Program-made: the position numbers and the translations under genes
Notes under the pieces: generated by a model
The model's database searches: none
Told to the model about the DNA's origin: nothing
Seen by the model: the letters and a program-made list of their open reading frames with translations, nothing else
Part shown: piece by piece, positions 22,114-30,558 of the stretch
Numbering within the stretch: the first letter of the stretch is position 1
How the letters are laid out: every line of letters begins with the position of its first letter
From: JBGVMW01 sp045122835
GTDB taxonomy: Bacteria; Bacillota; Clostridia; Lachnospirales; Lachnospiraceae
Reading direction: 5' to 3'
DNA: 30,881 nucleotides
NCBI GenBank assembly: GCA_045122835.1
Contig: JBGVIB010000094.1
Span: forward strand, 1-30,881

Positions 22114-24403
22114 ATTTCGTAAGCTGTGGGGCAAACGTACTTTTCTCATTATGCTTCTTGCTCTTGCTTTAGTTCAGCTTTGTGTACTATTTTATCAGAG
22201 CAGTCATAGTCATACAAAAGTGGAGGCATCGGCGTGTCACAAGTTTGACGATATGCTGTCTACCATGACGGAAGAAGAAAAGGCAGAATTTTTAACAAAA
22301 TCCTATGAGCGGATACAAGGCGTTTCCATTGTTGAGGAAGTGCATAGGTATGAAAGCTTCGGCGATGAGCAGGGAAAACGGATGGCAGAGAGCTGTAAAA
22401 AAGAAAATGAAGATGTGTATAACACTTATTTAACTCTGTGGCAGTCCGGCAATTACCTTATGTTTACTGACACCTTAGAAGATGAAAGATTCTTTTTGGA
22501 AACCATGTATAGAAGGTGGCAGAAAACTAGTGATTATGAAGCATATATAAAGGAAATCATGGAAACGGGAAAGCGGCAGTCCGGTATTTCTATTTTTGCA
22601 GGCAGCGAAAATAAGGAGGGGTATTCTGCAAAAAGCATTCAGAAGACCGTGGCGCAATATGATACGCTGCAGGGAGTGGAAACCAGTTTTTACACCTATG
22701 AATGGGTGGAGCAACTGCTTTCCCTGCAAATTACAGATGTTATGCTCTTAGCAGCCACCTTTGTGCTGGCAGGTTTATTGATTTATGATGAAAAAAAGAA
22801 AAATCTGCTAAGTGTCATACGCACCACGCCCTTGGGCAGAGTACCATGTATGACGGCAAAAATACTATCCTTAGCAGGAAGTCTTTTTATTATGGCAGGT
22901 GAGCTTTTTATAGAAAGCTTGCTGTATTATGGCATCACAGATGGCTTGTATGGCATGGAAAATGCGGTACAGTCAGTGGCAAGTCTGATAAATGTACCGT
23001 GGAAATTATCGGTTGGGCAATTTCTTGCACTGGTCTTTGCAGGAAAATATGTAATGTTGCTGCTATTTACATTATTTTTAGTGCTGCTTACCATCATAGC
23101 GGATCAATTTGGATGGGTATTTGTGGCAGGGGGCATTTTAGCAGCAGGCAGTGCCGTGTTATATGCATCAATTCCGGCGCCATCTGTGTGGAATTGGCTT
23201 CATTACTGCAATTTTTGGAGCTTTTTGCAGGCGCAGGATATCATAGGTGAGTATAACCAGTTGAACTGGTTCGGACGTCCTGTGTCTGTTCATGTACTGT
23301 TTATGATATTGTCAGTTGTTATTTGGTTGCTGTTAGTAGGTTTGAATCTTGTGGTGTTTGCAAAAAGAGGCAGTGGTGCGTTAAGTAAGGCATCTGTCTT
23401 AAAAAAGACCATACGAATCCCTAATCATAAAAAAAGAACACCGGCTACAGTGCTATTTTTTCATGAATGTTATCATTTCTTCTGGCGTAACCGTGGCGTG
23501 TGGATAGTGGCGGCATTTTTGGTGATTACGGTGTATCAGGCAGGAAATACGAACCATTACCAGACGCCAAATGAAGTGCGCTACCGCCAACAGATGGAAA
23601 CACTAAAGGGTCCTCTTACAGAGGAAAAAGAAAAAAGTATTATAGAAGAAAAAGAGAAGTACGAAGCTATTTATGCTCAAATTGCAAAGATTGATGATAT
23701 GTTTGCAAAGGGTGAAATTACCGAGAAGGAAAGCGAGAGCATGAAGGTTCCCTATCAAAGTCAGCTTGCTTTTGAACCGGCTTTTCAGCGCGTCTATGAG
23801 CGGTATTTGTATGTGAAAGAGCATCCGAAGGCGGAATTTGTCTATGAGGAGGGCTACTGTTACCTGTTAGGTCAGGAGGGTAGCGGCAATCTTGCTGGTT
23901 TTCTGTGGCTTAGCATGGTGTTTATTGTGTTGCTGTCCTCAGTATTGTCCACAGAGCAGGAAAAGGGGCTTATGAAGTTGATTCGCTCCACCGTTAGAGG
24001 GCGCAGTGATTGGTATGGATACCGGATAGGAATTAGTATGGGGGCATCAGCCGTTCTATATTTTATATGGTTTGCTGAAAAAATATATCAGGCGGCTACT
24101 TATTATGGATTGCCATCACCTGGTGCCACAGTGACGAGTCTGGCTGGCTTTGAGGATTTTCCGGCATGGATGCCTGTGTGGATGCTTTTGCTGCTGCATG
24201 TGTTCTGGCAGCTTCTGTGTGTGGCGGTGCTGGCGACGTTTGTCCTGTTCCTTTCAGGAAAAACCGGGAATACGGTTACTACGGTGTTGCTTTCTGCGGC
24301 GGTATTGTTGCTACCATTAGTGTTAGCGTTGCTGGGACTTAATTTTATGCAGTATGTTTCGTTGTATCCGATTTTTAGTGGAAGATTTTGTAAAACCTCT
24401 TGA
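22091..24403 (+). CDS. Large ABC-2-type permease with duplicated architecture
   Basis: A 770-residue membrane protein that appears to be two half-permeases in one chain. Each half opens with a cytosolic amphipathic segment and a membrane helix (IASEFRKLWGKRTFLIMLL near residue 5; FHECYHFFWRNRGVWIVAA near 463), then a long charged extracytoplasmic region (about 40-210 and 490-600), then a block of membrane helices. This matches families with one ATPase dimer and a single large permease. The ATG at 22091 follows GAGGTGCAGGAAA; the in-frame GTG/ATG-like start at 22073 is less likely. The stop codon TGA lies inside the -35 element of the iron-uptake promoter. Substrate unknown; a peptide or lipid-like antimicrobial is plausible given the neighbouring kinase. 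Confidence 0.85.
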   Translation: MIHLIASEFRKLWGKRTFLIMLLALALVQLCVLFYQSSHSHTKVEASACHKFDDMLSTMTEEEKAEFLTKSYERIQGVSIVEEVHRYESFGDEQGKRMAESCKKENEDVYNTYLTLWQSGNYLMFTDTLEDERFFLETMYRRWQKTSDYEAYIKEIMETGKRQSGISIFAGSENKEGYSAKSIQKTVAQYDTLQGVETSFYTYEWVEQLLSLQITDVMLLAATFVLAGLLIYDEKKKNLLSVIRTTPLGRVPCMTAKILSLAGSLFIMAGELFIESLLYYGITDGLYGMENAVQSVASLINVPWKLSVGQFLALVFAGKYVMLLLFTLFLVLLTIIADQFGWVFVAGGILAAGSAVLYASIPAPSVWNWLHYCNFWSFLQAQDIIGEYNQLNWFGRPVSVHVLFMILSVVIWLLLVGLNLVVFAKRGSGALSKASVLKKTIRIPNHKKRTPATVLFFHECYHFFWRNRGVWIVAAFLVITVYQAGNTNHYQTPNEVRYRQQMETLKGPLTEEKEKSIIEEKEKYEAIYAQIAKIDDMFAKGEITEKESESMKVPYQSQLAFEPAFQRVYERYLYVKEHPKAEFVYEEGYCYLLGQEGSGNLAGFLWLSMVFIVLLSSVLSTEQEKGLMKLIRSTVRGRSDWYGYRIGISMGASAVLYFIWFAEKIYQAATYYGLPSPGATVTSLAGFEDFPAWMPVWMLLLLHVFWQLLCVAVLATFVLFLSGKTGNTVTTVLLSAAVLLLPLVLALLGLNFMQYVSLYPIFSGRFCKTS

Positions 24404-24428
24404 CAAACGAGTTAGTTTATCCTAATCT
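24400..24428 (+). promoter_or_regulatory. feo promoter overlapping the permease stop codon
   Basis: TTGACA (24400-24405), a 17-base spacer and TAATCT (24423-24428). The permease stop TGA (24401-24403) is contained in the -35 hexamer. Confidence 0.75.
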
Positions 24429-24430
24429 AA
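24412..24430 (+). promoter_or_regulatory. DtxR/IdeR-like iron box over the -10 element
   Basis: TTAGTTTATCCTAATCTAA matches the DtxR-type consensus TTAGGTTAGCCTAACCTAA at 16 of 19 positions and covers the -10 hexamer. Binding of an iron-loaded DtxR-family repressor there would block feo. Confidence 0.6.
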
Positions 24431-24434
24431 AGTT

Positions 24435-24453
24435 GATAATGATAATTAATATC
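24435..24453 (+). promoter_or_regulatory. Fur-like box downstream of the feo start point
   Basis: GATAATGATAATTAATATC matches the classic 19-bp Fur box (GATAATGATAATCATTATC) at 17 of 19 positions. It lies between the expected transcription start and the ribosome site. Confidence 0.65.
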
Positions 24454-24474
24454 AATTTGTTCGGAGGCGGTCAA

Positions 24475-26826
24475 ATGACATTAGATAAATTAGAGGTAGG
24501 TATGGATGCTGTCATTGCCTCAGTCAATTGCAGCGAAATATCACTGAGAAAACACATACTGGATATGGGACTGACACCGGGAACTGAAGTGACATTAGTA
24601 AAGGTGGCACCGATGGGGGACCCGATTGAGCTGCGTGTCCGTGGCTATGAATTAACCATTCGTAAGGAAGACGCATCCCATATAGAAATCGTAAACGTGC
24701 ATGACGCACATGAATACACAAGAAAACAAGTACAACATAAGCCCAAAGCCCATCCCCGTGTGGGTGAAATGCATGTCTACCATCCAAAAGTGAGGGGGGA
24801 CAGCATACCGGAGGGTGAGCCGCTTACCTTTGCATTAGCGGGCAATCAGAACTGTGGAAAAACAACGCTGTTTAACCAGTTGACCGGTGCTAATCAGCGT
24901 GTAGGAAATTTCCCGGGAGTAACGGTGGACAGAAAAGACGGAACTATTCGCAATCATCCGGAAGCAACGGTAACAGATCTTCCGGGCATTTACTCTCTGT
25001 CGCCTTATACCAGCGAGGAAATTGTAACAAGAGAATTTTTGTTAAAAGACCGTCCGCGAGCAATCATAAATATTTTAGATGCCACGAATATAGAGCGAAA
25101 TCTGTATCTGACCATGCAGCTTATCGAGTTAAATATTCCTATGGTTATCGCATTAAATATGATGGATGAGGTTCGTGAAAATGGAGGAACCATACATATC
25201 AACGAGTTAGAGGAAGCGTTGGGAATACCGGTGGTGCCGATTTCAGCAGCAAAAAATGAAGGTATTGACGAATTGGTGGAGCATGCCATTCATGTGGCAA
25301 GATTCCGTGAACGTCCGGGAAGAATGGATTTTTGCGAGGACGGTGGCGAGGACAATGGAGCCATGCACCGCTGTATCCATTCCATCATTCATCTGATAGA
25401 TGACCATGCACATAAATACAAAATACCCACCAGATTTGCGGCTACCAAATTAGTAGAAGGCGATACGCTGATTCAGGATGCCCTTCATTTAGAGCAAAAT
25501 GAAATTGAGACGTTAGAGCATATCATTAAGCAGATGGAGGATGAAAGCGGCAAAGAGCGGCAGGCAGCCTTAGCAGATATGCGTTTCCGATTTATTGATA
25601 ATCTCTGCGAGGAGACAGTAGTGAAGCCGGCAGAAAGCAAGGAGCACAAGCGAAGCATTGCTATTGATAAAATATTGACTGGAAAATATACAGCCCTCCC
25701 AGCATTTATTGGCATTATGGGACTGGTGTTCTATATGACATTTGGTTTAATTGGAAGCTTTTTGTCAGATTTGTTTGAAACAGGAATTGCAGCATTTACC
25801 GATTTTTGCAATGAAGCACTGACCGCTTACGGACTCAATCCGGTGGTGCAGTCCTTAGTGATTGATGGGGTATTTGCAGGAGTGGGAAGTGTGTTAAGCT
25901 TTTTGCCAACCATTGTAGTGCTGTTCTTCTTCTTATCTATTTTGGAGGATAGTGGTTACATGGCGCGAGTTGCCTTTGTGATGGATAAACCTCTTAGAAA
26001 AATCGGTTTGTCAGGGCGAAGCTTTGTTCCAATGCTGATCGGCTTTGGCTGTTCCGTACCAGCAATTATGGCAACCAGAACATTGCCATCAGACCGTGAC
26101 CGTAAAATGACGATTTTGCTGACACCATTTATGAGTTGTTCTGCAAAATTACCGATTTATGCATTATTTACCGCCGCATTTTTCCCAAAATACGGAGCCT
26201 TGGTGATGATAGGCTTATATGTGACAGGAATTGTGGTAGGTATTATCGTTGCACTGATATTAAAGCACACTGTTTATAAGGGCGAGCCGGTTCCGTTTGT
26301 TATGGAATTGCCAAATTACCGTATGCCTAGCCCGAAAAGTGTACTGCGATTAATTGGAGACAAGGCAAAGGATTTCGTCACAAGAGCATTTACGGTAATC
26401 TTTGTGGCATCCATTATTATCTGGTTTTTGCAGACCTTTGATGCACGTTTAAATGTGGTGGAGGATTCCGCAAACAGCTTGTTAGCAATGTTAGGCAGTG
26501 TGATTGCCCCGATTTTCGCACCACTTGGTTTAAATGATTGGAGAATTTCCACTGCACTGATTACCGGATTTACTGCAAAGGAAAGCGTAGTCAGCACATT
26601 GACAGTCCTTCTTGGCGGCAGTACCTCCGCAATCAGTACGTTGTTCACAACCGAAATGGCAGTGGTATTTTTAGTATTTTCTTTATTGTACACACCATGC
26701 GTTGCCGCAATTGCTGCAGTAAACCGCGAGATGGGCAAAAAATACGCCGTTCTGGTGGCATTTGCACAGTGCCAAATTGCGTGGGTGGTATCACTCTTGG
26801 TACATGTGGTTTGTTGTTTGTTTTAA
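24475..26826 (+). CDS. feoB: FeoA-FeoB fused ferrous iron transporter
   Basis: Ferrous iron uptake protein of 783 residues. An N-terminal FeoA/SH3-like domain (about 1-75, SLRKHILDMGLTPGTEV and MGDPIELRVRGYELTIRKEDA) is joined by a His/Lys-rich linker (about 76-115) to the G-protein domain: G1 GNQNCGKTTLF (123-133), G2 FPGVTVD, G3 DLPGIYSLS and G4 NMMDE. A helical regulatory segment (about 280-400) precedes the membrane part with the two gate regions (GFGCSVPAIMATRT, then FMSCSAKLPIYALF). FeoA is usually a separate small gene; here it is in the same chain. CGGAGGCGG precedes the ATG; the frame could be read back to a TTG at 24400 but that covers the promoter. A Cys-rich partner gene follows. 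Confidence 0.95.
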   Translation: MTLDKLEVGMDAVIASVNCSEISLRKHILDMGLTPGTEVTLVKVAPMGDPIELRVRGYELTIRKEDASHIEIVNVHDAHEYTRKQVQHKPKAHPRVGEMHVYHPKVRGDSIPEGEPLTFALAGNQNCGKTTLFNQLTGANQRVGNFPGVTVDRKDGTIRNHPEATVTDLPGIYSLSPYTSEEIVTREFLLKDRPRAIINILDATNIERNLYLTMQLIELNIPMVIALNMMDEVRENGGTIHINELEEALGIPVVPISAAKNEGIDELVEHAIHVARFRERPGRMDFCEDGGEDNGAMHRCIHSIIHLIDDHAHKYKIPTRFAATKLVEGDTLIQDALHLEQNEIETLEHIIKQMEDESGKERQAALADMRFRFIDNLCEETVVKPAESKEHKRSIAIDKILTGKYTALPAFIGIMGLVFYMTFGLIGSFLSDLFETGIAAFTDFCNEALTAYGLNPVVQSLVIDGVFAGVGSVLSFLPTIVVLFFFLSILEDSGYMARVAFVMDKPLRKIGLSGRSFVPMLIGFGCSVPAIMATRTLPSDRDRKMTILLTPFMSCSAKLPIYALFTAAFFPKYGALVMIGLYVTGIVVGIIVALILKHTVYKGEPVPFVMELPNYRMPSPKSVLRLIGDKAKDFVTRAFTVIFVASIIIWFLQTFDARLNVVEDSANSLLAMLGSVIAPIFAPLGLNDWRISTALITGFTAKESVVSTLTVLLGGSTSAISTLFTTEMAVVFLVFSLLYTPCVAAIAAVNREMGKKYAVLVAFAQCQIAWVVSLLVHVVCCLF

Positions 26827-26856
26827 GTAAACCAATAGATTATTAAAAAGTTTGTT

Positions 26857-26868
26857 CTGAATAGTTAC
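26857..26868. repeat. Half-copy of the GTAACTATTCAG repeat
   Basis: CTGAATAGTTAC is the inverted repeat end of the dispersed family. It lies between feoB and the small Cys-rich gene. No paired end is visible nearby. Confidence 0.5.
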
Positions 26869-26910
26869 TAAGCATCTATAATGAATTGGATATTGAGAAA
26901 GGAAAAACTC

Positions 26911-27051
26911 ATGGATTGGATAAGTATACTCATACTACTTGTTGTTGCAATTTGGTTCCTAGTGGCTGTTCGTTACATGTGGAAGCGCAAAGGAACCGGC
27001 TGTGGTGGCTGCAATGGAGACTGTGCCCATTGCAATAGGCATAAATCTTGA
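26911..27051 (+). CDS. FeoB-associated Cys-rich membrane protein
   Basis: A 46-residue protein: one membrane helix (WISILILLVVAIWFLVAV, about 3-20), a basic stretch (RYMWKRKG) and a short tail of five cysteines in the pattern CGGCNGDCAHC (31-41). This layout is that of the FeoB-associated Cys-rich family encoded behind feoB in Firmicutes, thought to help FeoB, possibly by iron or redox sensing. GAGAAAGGAAA lies before the ATG. It is 84 bp behind feoB with a repeat half-copy in between and no strong terminator, so cotranscription is likely. Its stop codon overlaps the next promoter's -35. Confidence 0.88.
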   Translation: MDWISILILLVVAIWFLVAVRYMWKRKGTGCGGCNGDCAHCNRHKS

Positions 27052-27075
27052 CAATCGAATGAATGGTGCTATAAT
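27048..27075 (+). promoter_or_regulatory. Strong promoter upstream of the DUF815 ATPase gene
   Basis: TTGACA (27048-27053), a 16-base spacer and TATAAT (27070-27075): both hexamers match the consensus. The TGA stop of the Cys-rich gene lies within the -35, the second such overlap in the window. Confidence 0.8.
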
Positions 27076-27081
27076 TTTCAG

Positions 27082-27120
27082 TTGGAATGCAGAGGAACAT
27101 ATCGGTGCCCTGCATTCCAA
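27082..27120 (+). terminator. Perfect 11-bp hairpin at the predicted transcript start
   Basis: TTGGAATGCAG (27082-27092) pairs with CTGCATTCCAA (27110-27120), followed by TTT. It could end the feo transcript. Because the preceding promoter would start transcription right here, it could instead form a stabilising hairpin at the 5' end of the next mRNA. Confidence 0.5.
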
Positions 27121-27142
27121 TTTGGCAATATATAGAATTAAG

Positions 27143-27169
27143 GTAACTATGAGGGTGCTGAATAGTTAC
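27143..27169. repeat. 27-bp copy of the GTAACTATTC repeat
   Basis: Starts GTAACTATGAGGG and ends CTGAATAGTTAC; it is the inverted form of the copy at 19835-19861 with one base changed. It lies in the 5' untranslated region of the ATPase gene. Confidence 0.75.
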
Positions 27170-27210
27170 GAATTAAGATAATTTCACATAGCAGAAAGAA
27201 GGAAAACATC

Positions 27211-28527
27211 ATGAACCATATTGTACCTAAATTACTCATCTACGGAGACATGCCAGCCGATTCTATCCTCATGGAATTAAGCGACATTTGCAAGCATGCA
27301 AAGGAAAAAACACAGTCAAAAGATGAGCTGACTACAAGAGTATTAAAGCAGATCAAACGTTTGTTAGAAGTAGCTACTGATTACGGTTTCGATAAAAATC
27401 TGTGGCACAATTACCTGACCTTTTTACTGATTACCAATGAGAATCCATTTAGTATCACCTGCGAAAAAGTAGGTGCCAGTGAGGGCAGTGTGAATTACTT
27501 TGCAAAAAATGATTTTAAGGCTTTTAAAGAGCTGTTTGACTATGATTTTAGCTGGTTAGAAGCAGAGCTGAATATGGATTGCTTCAGCAGAATTTCTAAT
27601 TATCAGGCAATCGTGAAAAAAGAGTTGATGTACAATAAGAACGTCAGTGAAAAAGTGCAGATGCTCAGCGAAAAGTTAGAAAAAGCAGCAGATGAAAATG
27701 AATTTTTCCAGAATGTGACCGATTTTTATAAGGCATACGGTGTAGGCATGTTTGGTCTGAATAAGGCATTCCGCATTTCTTCCGGTGAAGATGACAAGGT
27801 AATTTTCCATCCGATTAATAACATGGATAAGGTTATGTTAGATGATTTGGTAGGATATGAAATTCAGAAGAAAAAATTAGTAGATAACACAAAAGCCTTT
27901 GTGGAAGGCAGAAAAGCCAACAATGCCCTGTTGTTCGGTGACAGCGGTACGGGTAAATCTACCAGTATCAAGGCGATTGTCAATGAATTTTATGACAGCG
28001 GCCTGCGCATGATTGAAATTTATAAGCACCAGTTCAAGGATTTGTCTAATGTGATTGCCGGTATTAAGAACCGCAATTATAAGTTTATCATTTACATGGA
28101 TGACCTGTCCTTCGAGGAATTTGAGATTGAATATAAATTCCTTAAGGCTGTCATTGAAGGTGGTGTGGAAACAAAGCCGGATAATATTTTAATTTATGCA
28201 ACCTCTAACCGTCGTCATTTGATAAAAGAAACATGGAGCGACAGAGATGATGTGAAAAATGAAAATGGTATCCATCGTTCCGATACAATTGAGGAGAAGC
28301 TGTCACTGGTGAATCGTTTTGGCGTTACCATCAATTATTCAAAGCCAAGCCAGAAGGAATATTTCCACATTGTAACGGAGTTAGCTCATAAGGCAGGCAT
28401 CACAATGAGTGACGAGGAACTTTGTGCAGAAGCCAATAAATGGGAGTTAAGTCATGGCGGAATTTCCGGACGTACAGCCCAGCAGTTTATCAATTATATC
28501 TTAGGAATGGAGCAATTACATAAATAA
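27211..28527 (+). CDS. DUF815-family AAA+ ATPase
   Basis: A 438-residue cytoplasmic P-loop ATPase. The N-terminal ~200 residues are helical and poorly characterised. The ATPase core follows with Walker A FGDSGTGKSTS (about 246-256), Walker B IIYMDDLSFEEFE (about 292-304) and a sensor segment ILIYATSNRRHLIKETW, the last being characteristic of DUF815 proteins. GAAGGAAAAC precedes the ATG. It is monocistronic behind a strong promoter. The family is widespread but its cellular role is not established, so only nucleotide-driven remodelling can be suggested. Confidence 0.9.
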   Translation: MNHIVPKLLIYGDMPADSILMELSDICKHAKEKTQSKDELTTRVLKQIKRLLEVATDYGFDKNLWHNYLTFLLITNENPFSITCEKVGASEGSVNYFAKNDFKAFKELFDYDFSWLEAELNMDCFSRISNYQAIVKKELMYNKNVSEKVQMLSEKLEKAADENEFFQNVTDFYKAYGVGMFGLNKAFRISSGEDDKVIFHPINNMDKVMLDDLVGYEIQKKKLVDNTKAFVEGRKANNALLFGDSGTGKSTSIKAIVNEFYDSGLRMIEIYKHQFKDLSNVIAGIKNRNYKFIIYMDDLSFEEFEIEYKFLKAVIEGGVETKPDNILIYATSNRRHLIKETWSDRDDVKNENGIHRSDTIEEKLSLVNRFGVTINYSKPSQKEYFHIVTELAHKAGITMSDEELCAEANKWELSHGGISGRTAQQFINYILGMEQLHK

Positions 28528-28528
28528 T

Positions 28529-28560
28529 GTTACTGTTCACAGCATACTGTGAACAGTAAC
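28529..28560. terminator. Perfect 14-bp palindromic hairpin
   Basis: GTTACTGTTCACAG (28529-28542), loop CATA, then the exact complement (28547-28560). It follows the ATPase stop by two bases. There is no T-run, so it is either a weak terminator or a palindromic repeat related to the GTAACTGTTC element at 9866. Confidence 0.55.
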
Positions 28561-28608
28561 TAAATAATTGCAATTATTTAAAAAATTGAAAAAAATTGAA
28601 AAAAGTAC

Positions 28609-28637
28609 TTGACGGATGTGAAACCCTGTGCTATACT
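28609..28637 (+). promoter_or_regulatory. tRNA-Gly promoter
   Basis: TTGACG (28609-28614), a 17-base spacer and TATACT (28632-28637), ending 20 bases before the mature tRNA. Confidence 0.8.
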
Positions 28638-28657
28638 CAATAATGTCTTAAGGACAT

Positions 28658-28729
<72 letters not shown>

Positions 28730-28851
28730 TTTATTATTTTTTAAGAAACTCACTTGGTATGCTTTCTTTGACACTATGCTCGCAAAACCGATATAAAATG
28801 CGTATCGCTAAAGCATGATTTATGGTCAAAATCTCACAATTTATGTAAAAA

Positions 28852-28880
28852 TTGACAAATAAATAAAAACATGTTAGTGT
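28852..28880 (+). promoter_or_regulatory. Candidate promoter of the secreted protease gene
   Basis: TTGACA (28852-28857), a 17-base AT-rich spacer and TAGTGT (28875-28880). The -10 is weak. The interval 28738-28950 shows nothing else clear. Confidence 0.45.
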
Positions 28881-28951
28881 TTTTACAAAAGAGTATATTC
28901 TTTTGCTTTGGTGAATCAGTAGTTATAAGTGTATTTATGGGAGGAATGCAA

Positions 28952-29542
28952 ATGAAATTAAGGAGATTAAAAAAATTTGGCTGTTTTATCGTTATGTTTT
29001 GTATGATTTTTTCTAGTGCTATATGTGTTAAGGCGGCCGATAGGATAAGTTGGAATAAAAGAATGATAAATGGTGGGAGTATATTTTATTGGGTTTCTTC
29101 GGATGTGGTTTATGCAAGTAATATTAGAGAAGCGGAAACAGAAATCGAAATTCCGACTGCGGGATATACAAACTCTATGAAGATGAGCAAAACTACAGAA
29201 AAGAAACAATCAAAGATGGATTTTTATCAATATTCAGATGCTAATTCAACAACAGTAGCATCCACATACTCATATCAAGCAGGATCTCAAACCCCAATGA
29301 ATGTTAGTGACAAAGATAAATATGATTGGCAATGGTGTAAAATCGAATTAAATAAATCGTTGATGGATAAAAAAACCTCTAAAGGAAGAACGGTTACATG
29401 TGTTCATGAAATGCTTCATGCTTTTGGAGGAAAAGATACGTATTCTTCGGATCAAAAATGGTCTATTATGTATGGGTATTCAAATAGAACTGCTACAGGT
29501 GTTACATCAGATGCTAATGCATTTTTAAATGACAAATATTAA
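28952..29542 (+). CDS. Secreted metzincin-like zinc protease candidate
   Basis: A 196-residue exported protein. The signal peptide ends near VKA-AD (about residue 28). In the second half, VTCVHEMLHAFGGKD gives the zinc motif HExxHxxGxxD (His152, Glu153, His156, Gly159, Asp162). The third ligand is Asp, as in the snapalysin type. About ten residues later WSIMYGYS supplies a Met like the Met-turn of metzincins. The size is small for a complete protease but fits snapalysin-like enzymes. GGGAGGAATGC precedes the ATG; an upstream frame start at 28871 is rejected because it puts extra residues before a normal signal peptide. A lipoprotein gene follows after 53 bp. Activity is inferred from the motif only. 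Confidence 0.7.
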   Translation: MKLRRLKKFGCFIVMFCMIFSSAICVKAADRISWNKRMINGGSIFYWVSSDVVYASNIREAETEIEIPTAGYTNSMKMSKTTEKKQSKMDFYQYSDANSTTVASTYSYQAGSQTPMNVSDKDKYDWQWCKIELNKSLMDKKTSKGRTVTCVHEMLHAFGGKDTYSSDQKWSIMYGYSNRTATGVTSDANAFLNDKY

Positions 29543-29595
29543 ACGATAGAAAGATAGATTGTGTATTGTGGATAAAATAAGCGGGAGGACTGTAT

Positions 29596-30273
29596 ATGAA
29601 AAGAATAATATTATATAGCATTTTAGCAATTACAATATTTTCAAGTATTGGATGCAGTGGAAAGAAAACAGCCTTGAATGATGAAGCAGATAAAAAGGGC
29701 AATAATGATTCTACTATATTGGTTGAGTCAAAACAAGAAACAAAAGAAAAAATAGATACATATGTTTCGGCAGAATGTACTTGGGCTTATGATGTTACAG
29801 AACCAGAAATTGTTTTGGAAAATACGGATTATTTAGTTAAAATTCGAGTAAAAACAAAAGAGAAAACAAAATATTTCGTAAAAAATACGATAATGCCGAG
29901 TAGTACCTACAATGTTGAGGTACTAGATGTTATATTTCCAGAGAATGCAACACTACCTAAAAATATAAAAATAGCAGTTGGTGGTGGTGTAGTTTCTATG
30001 GAAGAATATGTGAATACTTTAGATGTAGAAACGAAAGAAAAAACAAACACAGATGAACTTTCAAAAAAAGATTTGCAAAAACGGATTATGATATCTAATG
30101 AATCTTATTATGAATTAGAGCAAGGGAATGAATATTATATTTGTATTCGTGATTTGACACAAGACGAAAATTACAAAGGATACTATGGAATGCCTGAAGG
30201 TGGATACGATGTTTTCCTGGAAAAGGATGGATTATATGTAAATGTATTGACGCAGAAAACGCTTGTGAGATAG
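29596..30273 (+). CDS. Lipoprotein of unknown function
   Basis: A 225-residue predicted lipoprotein: signal peptide with lipobox SIGC (Cys about residue 19), then a Lys/Asp/Asn-rich linker and a globular part with beta-strand-like stretches (NTDYLVKIRVKTKEKTKYF, TYNVEVLDVIFPENATLP, GNEYYICIRDLTQ). GGGAGGAC precedes the ATG. It is probably cotranscribed with the protease-like gene. Codon use is very AT-rich, as in the preceding gene and unlike the feo and trpS genes, which hints at an accessory region. An immunity or inhibitor role for the protease would be a guess. Confidence 0.7.
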   Translation: MKRIILYSILAITIFSSIGCSGKKTALNDEADKKGNNDSTILVESKQETKEKIDTYVSAECTWAYDVTEPEIVLENTDYLVKIRVKTKEKTKYFVKNTIMPSSTYNVEVLDVIFPENATLPKNIKIAVGGGVVSMEEYVNTLDVETKEKTNTDELSKKDLQKRIMISNESYYELEQGNEYYICIRDLTQDENYKGYYGMPEGGYDVFLEKDGLYVNVLTQKTLVR

Positions 30274-30306
30274 ATATTATAGACAGTGAGTTATAGAAAT
30301 AATACC

Positions 30307-30345
30307 AATAAGAGGAGATGATAGTATCATGTTCTCTTATTTTGT
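30307..30345 (+). terminator. Terminator after the lipoprotein gene
   Basis: AATAAGAG (30307-30314) pairs with CTCTTATT (30334-30341); an inner ATGA/TCAT helix lies across a small internal loop. TTTTG follows the stem. Confidence 0.7.
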
Positions 30346-30407
30346 CTCACAGAACACCCATGGATTGAAGATAGGTACGATAAGTAAAATTACCTGTTAG
30401 TCGATGA

Positions 30408-30432
30408 AGCACAGTCCTGCTCTGAATAGTTA
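30408..30432. repeat. Reverse half-copy of the TAACTATTCAG repeat
   Basis: Read on the minus strand, TAACTATTCAG is followed after 6 bases by GACTGTGCT, as in the copies at 11364 and 11853. No mate end was found. Confidence 0.6.
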
Positions 30433-30481
30433 TGTAAAATCAACATTGGGGTAGAGTTCGTCCACATTTAGGTAGACTTTC

Positions 30482-30509
30482 TTGAAAAATATGTAAAATA
30501 TTGTATACT
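30482..30509 (+). promoter_or_regulatory. Promoter of the leader ahead of the last gene
   Basis: TTGAAA (30482-30487), a 16-base spacer and TATACT (30504-30509). Confidence 0.6.
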
Positions 30510-30558
30510 GATTATAGTTCCTGTTGAGGGAAAACATAAAAAACCTTTTAGAGTATAA

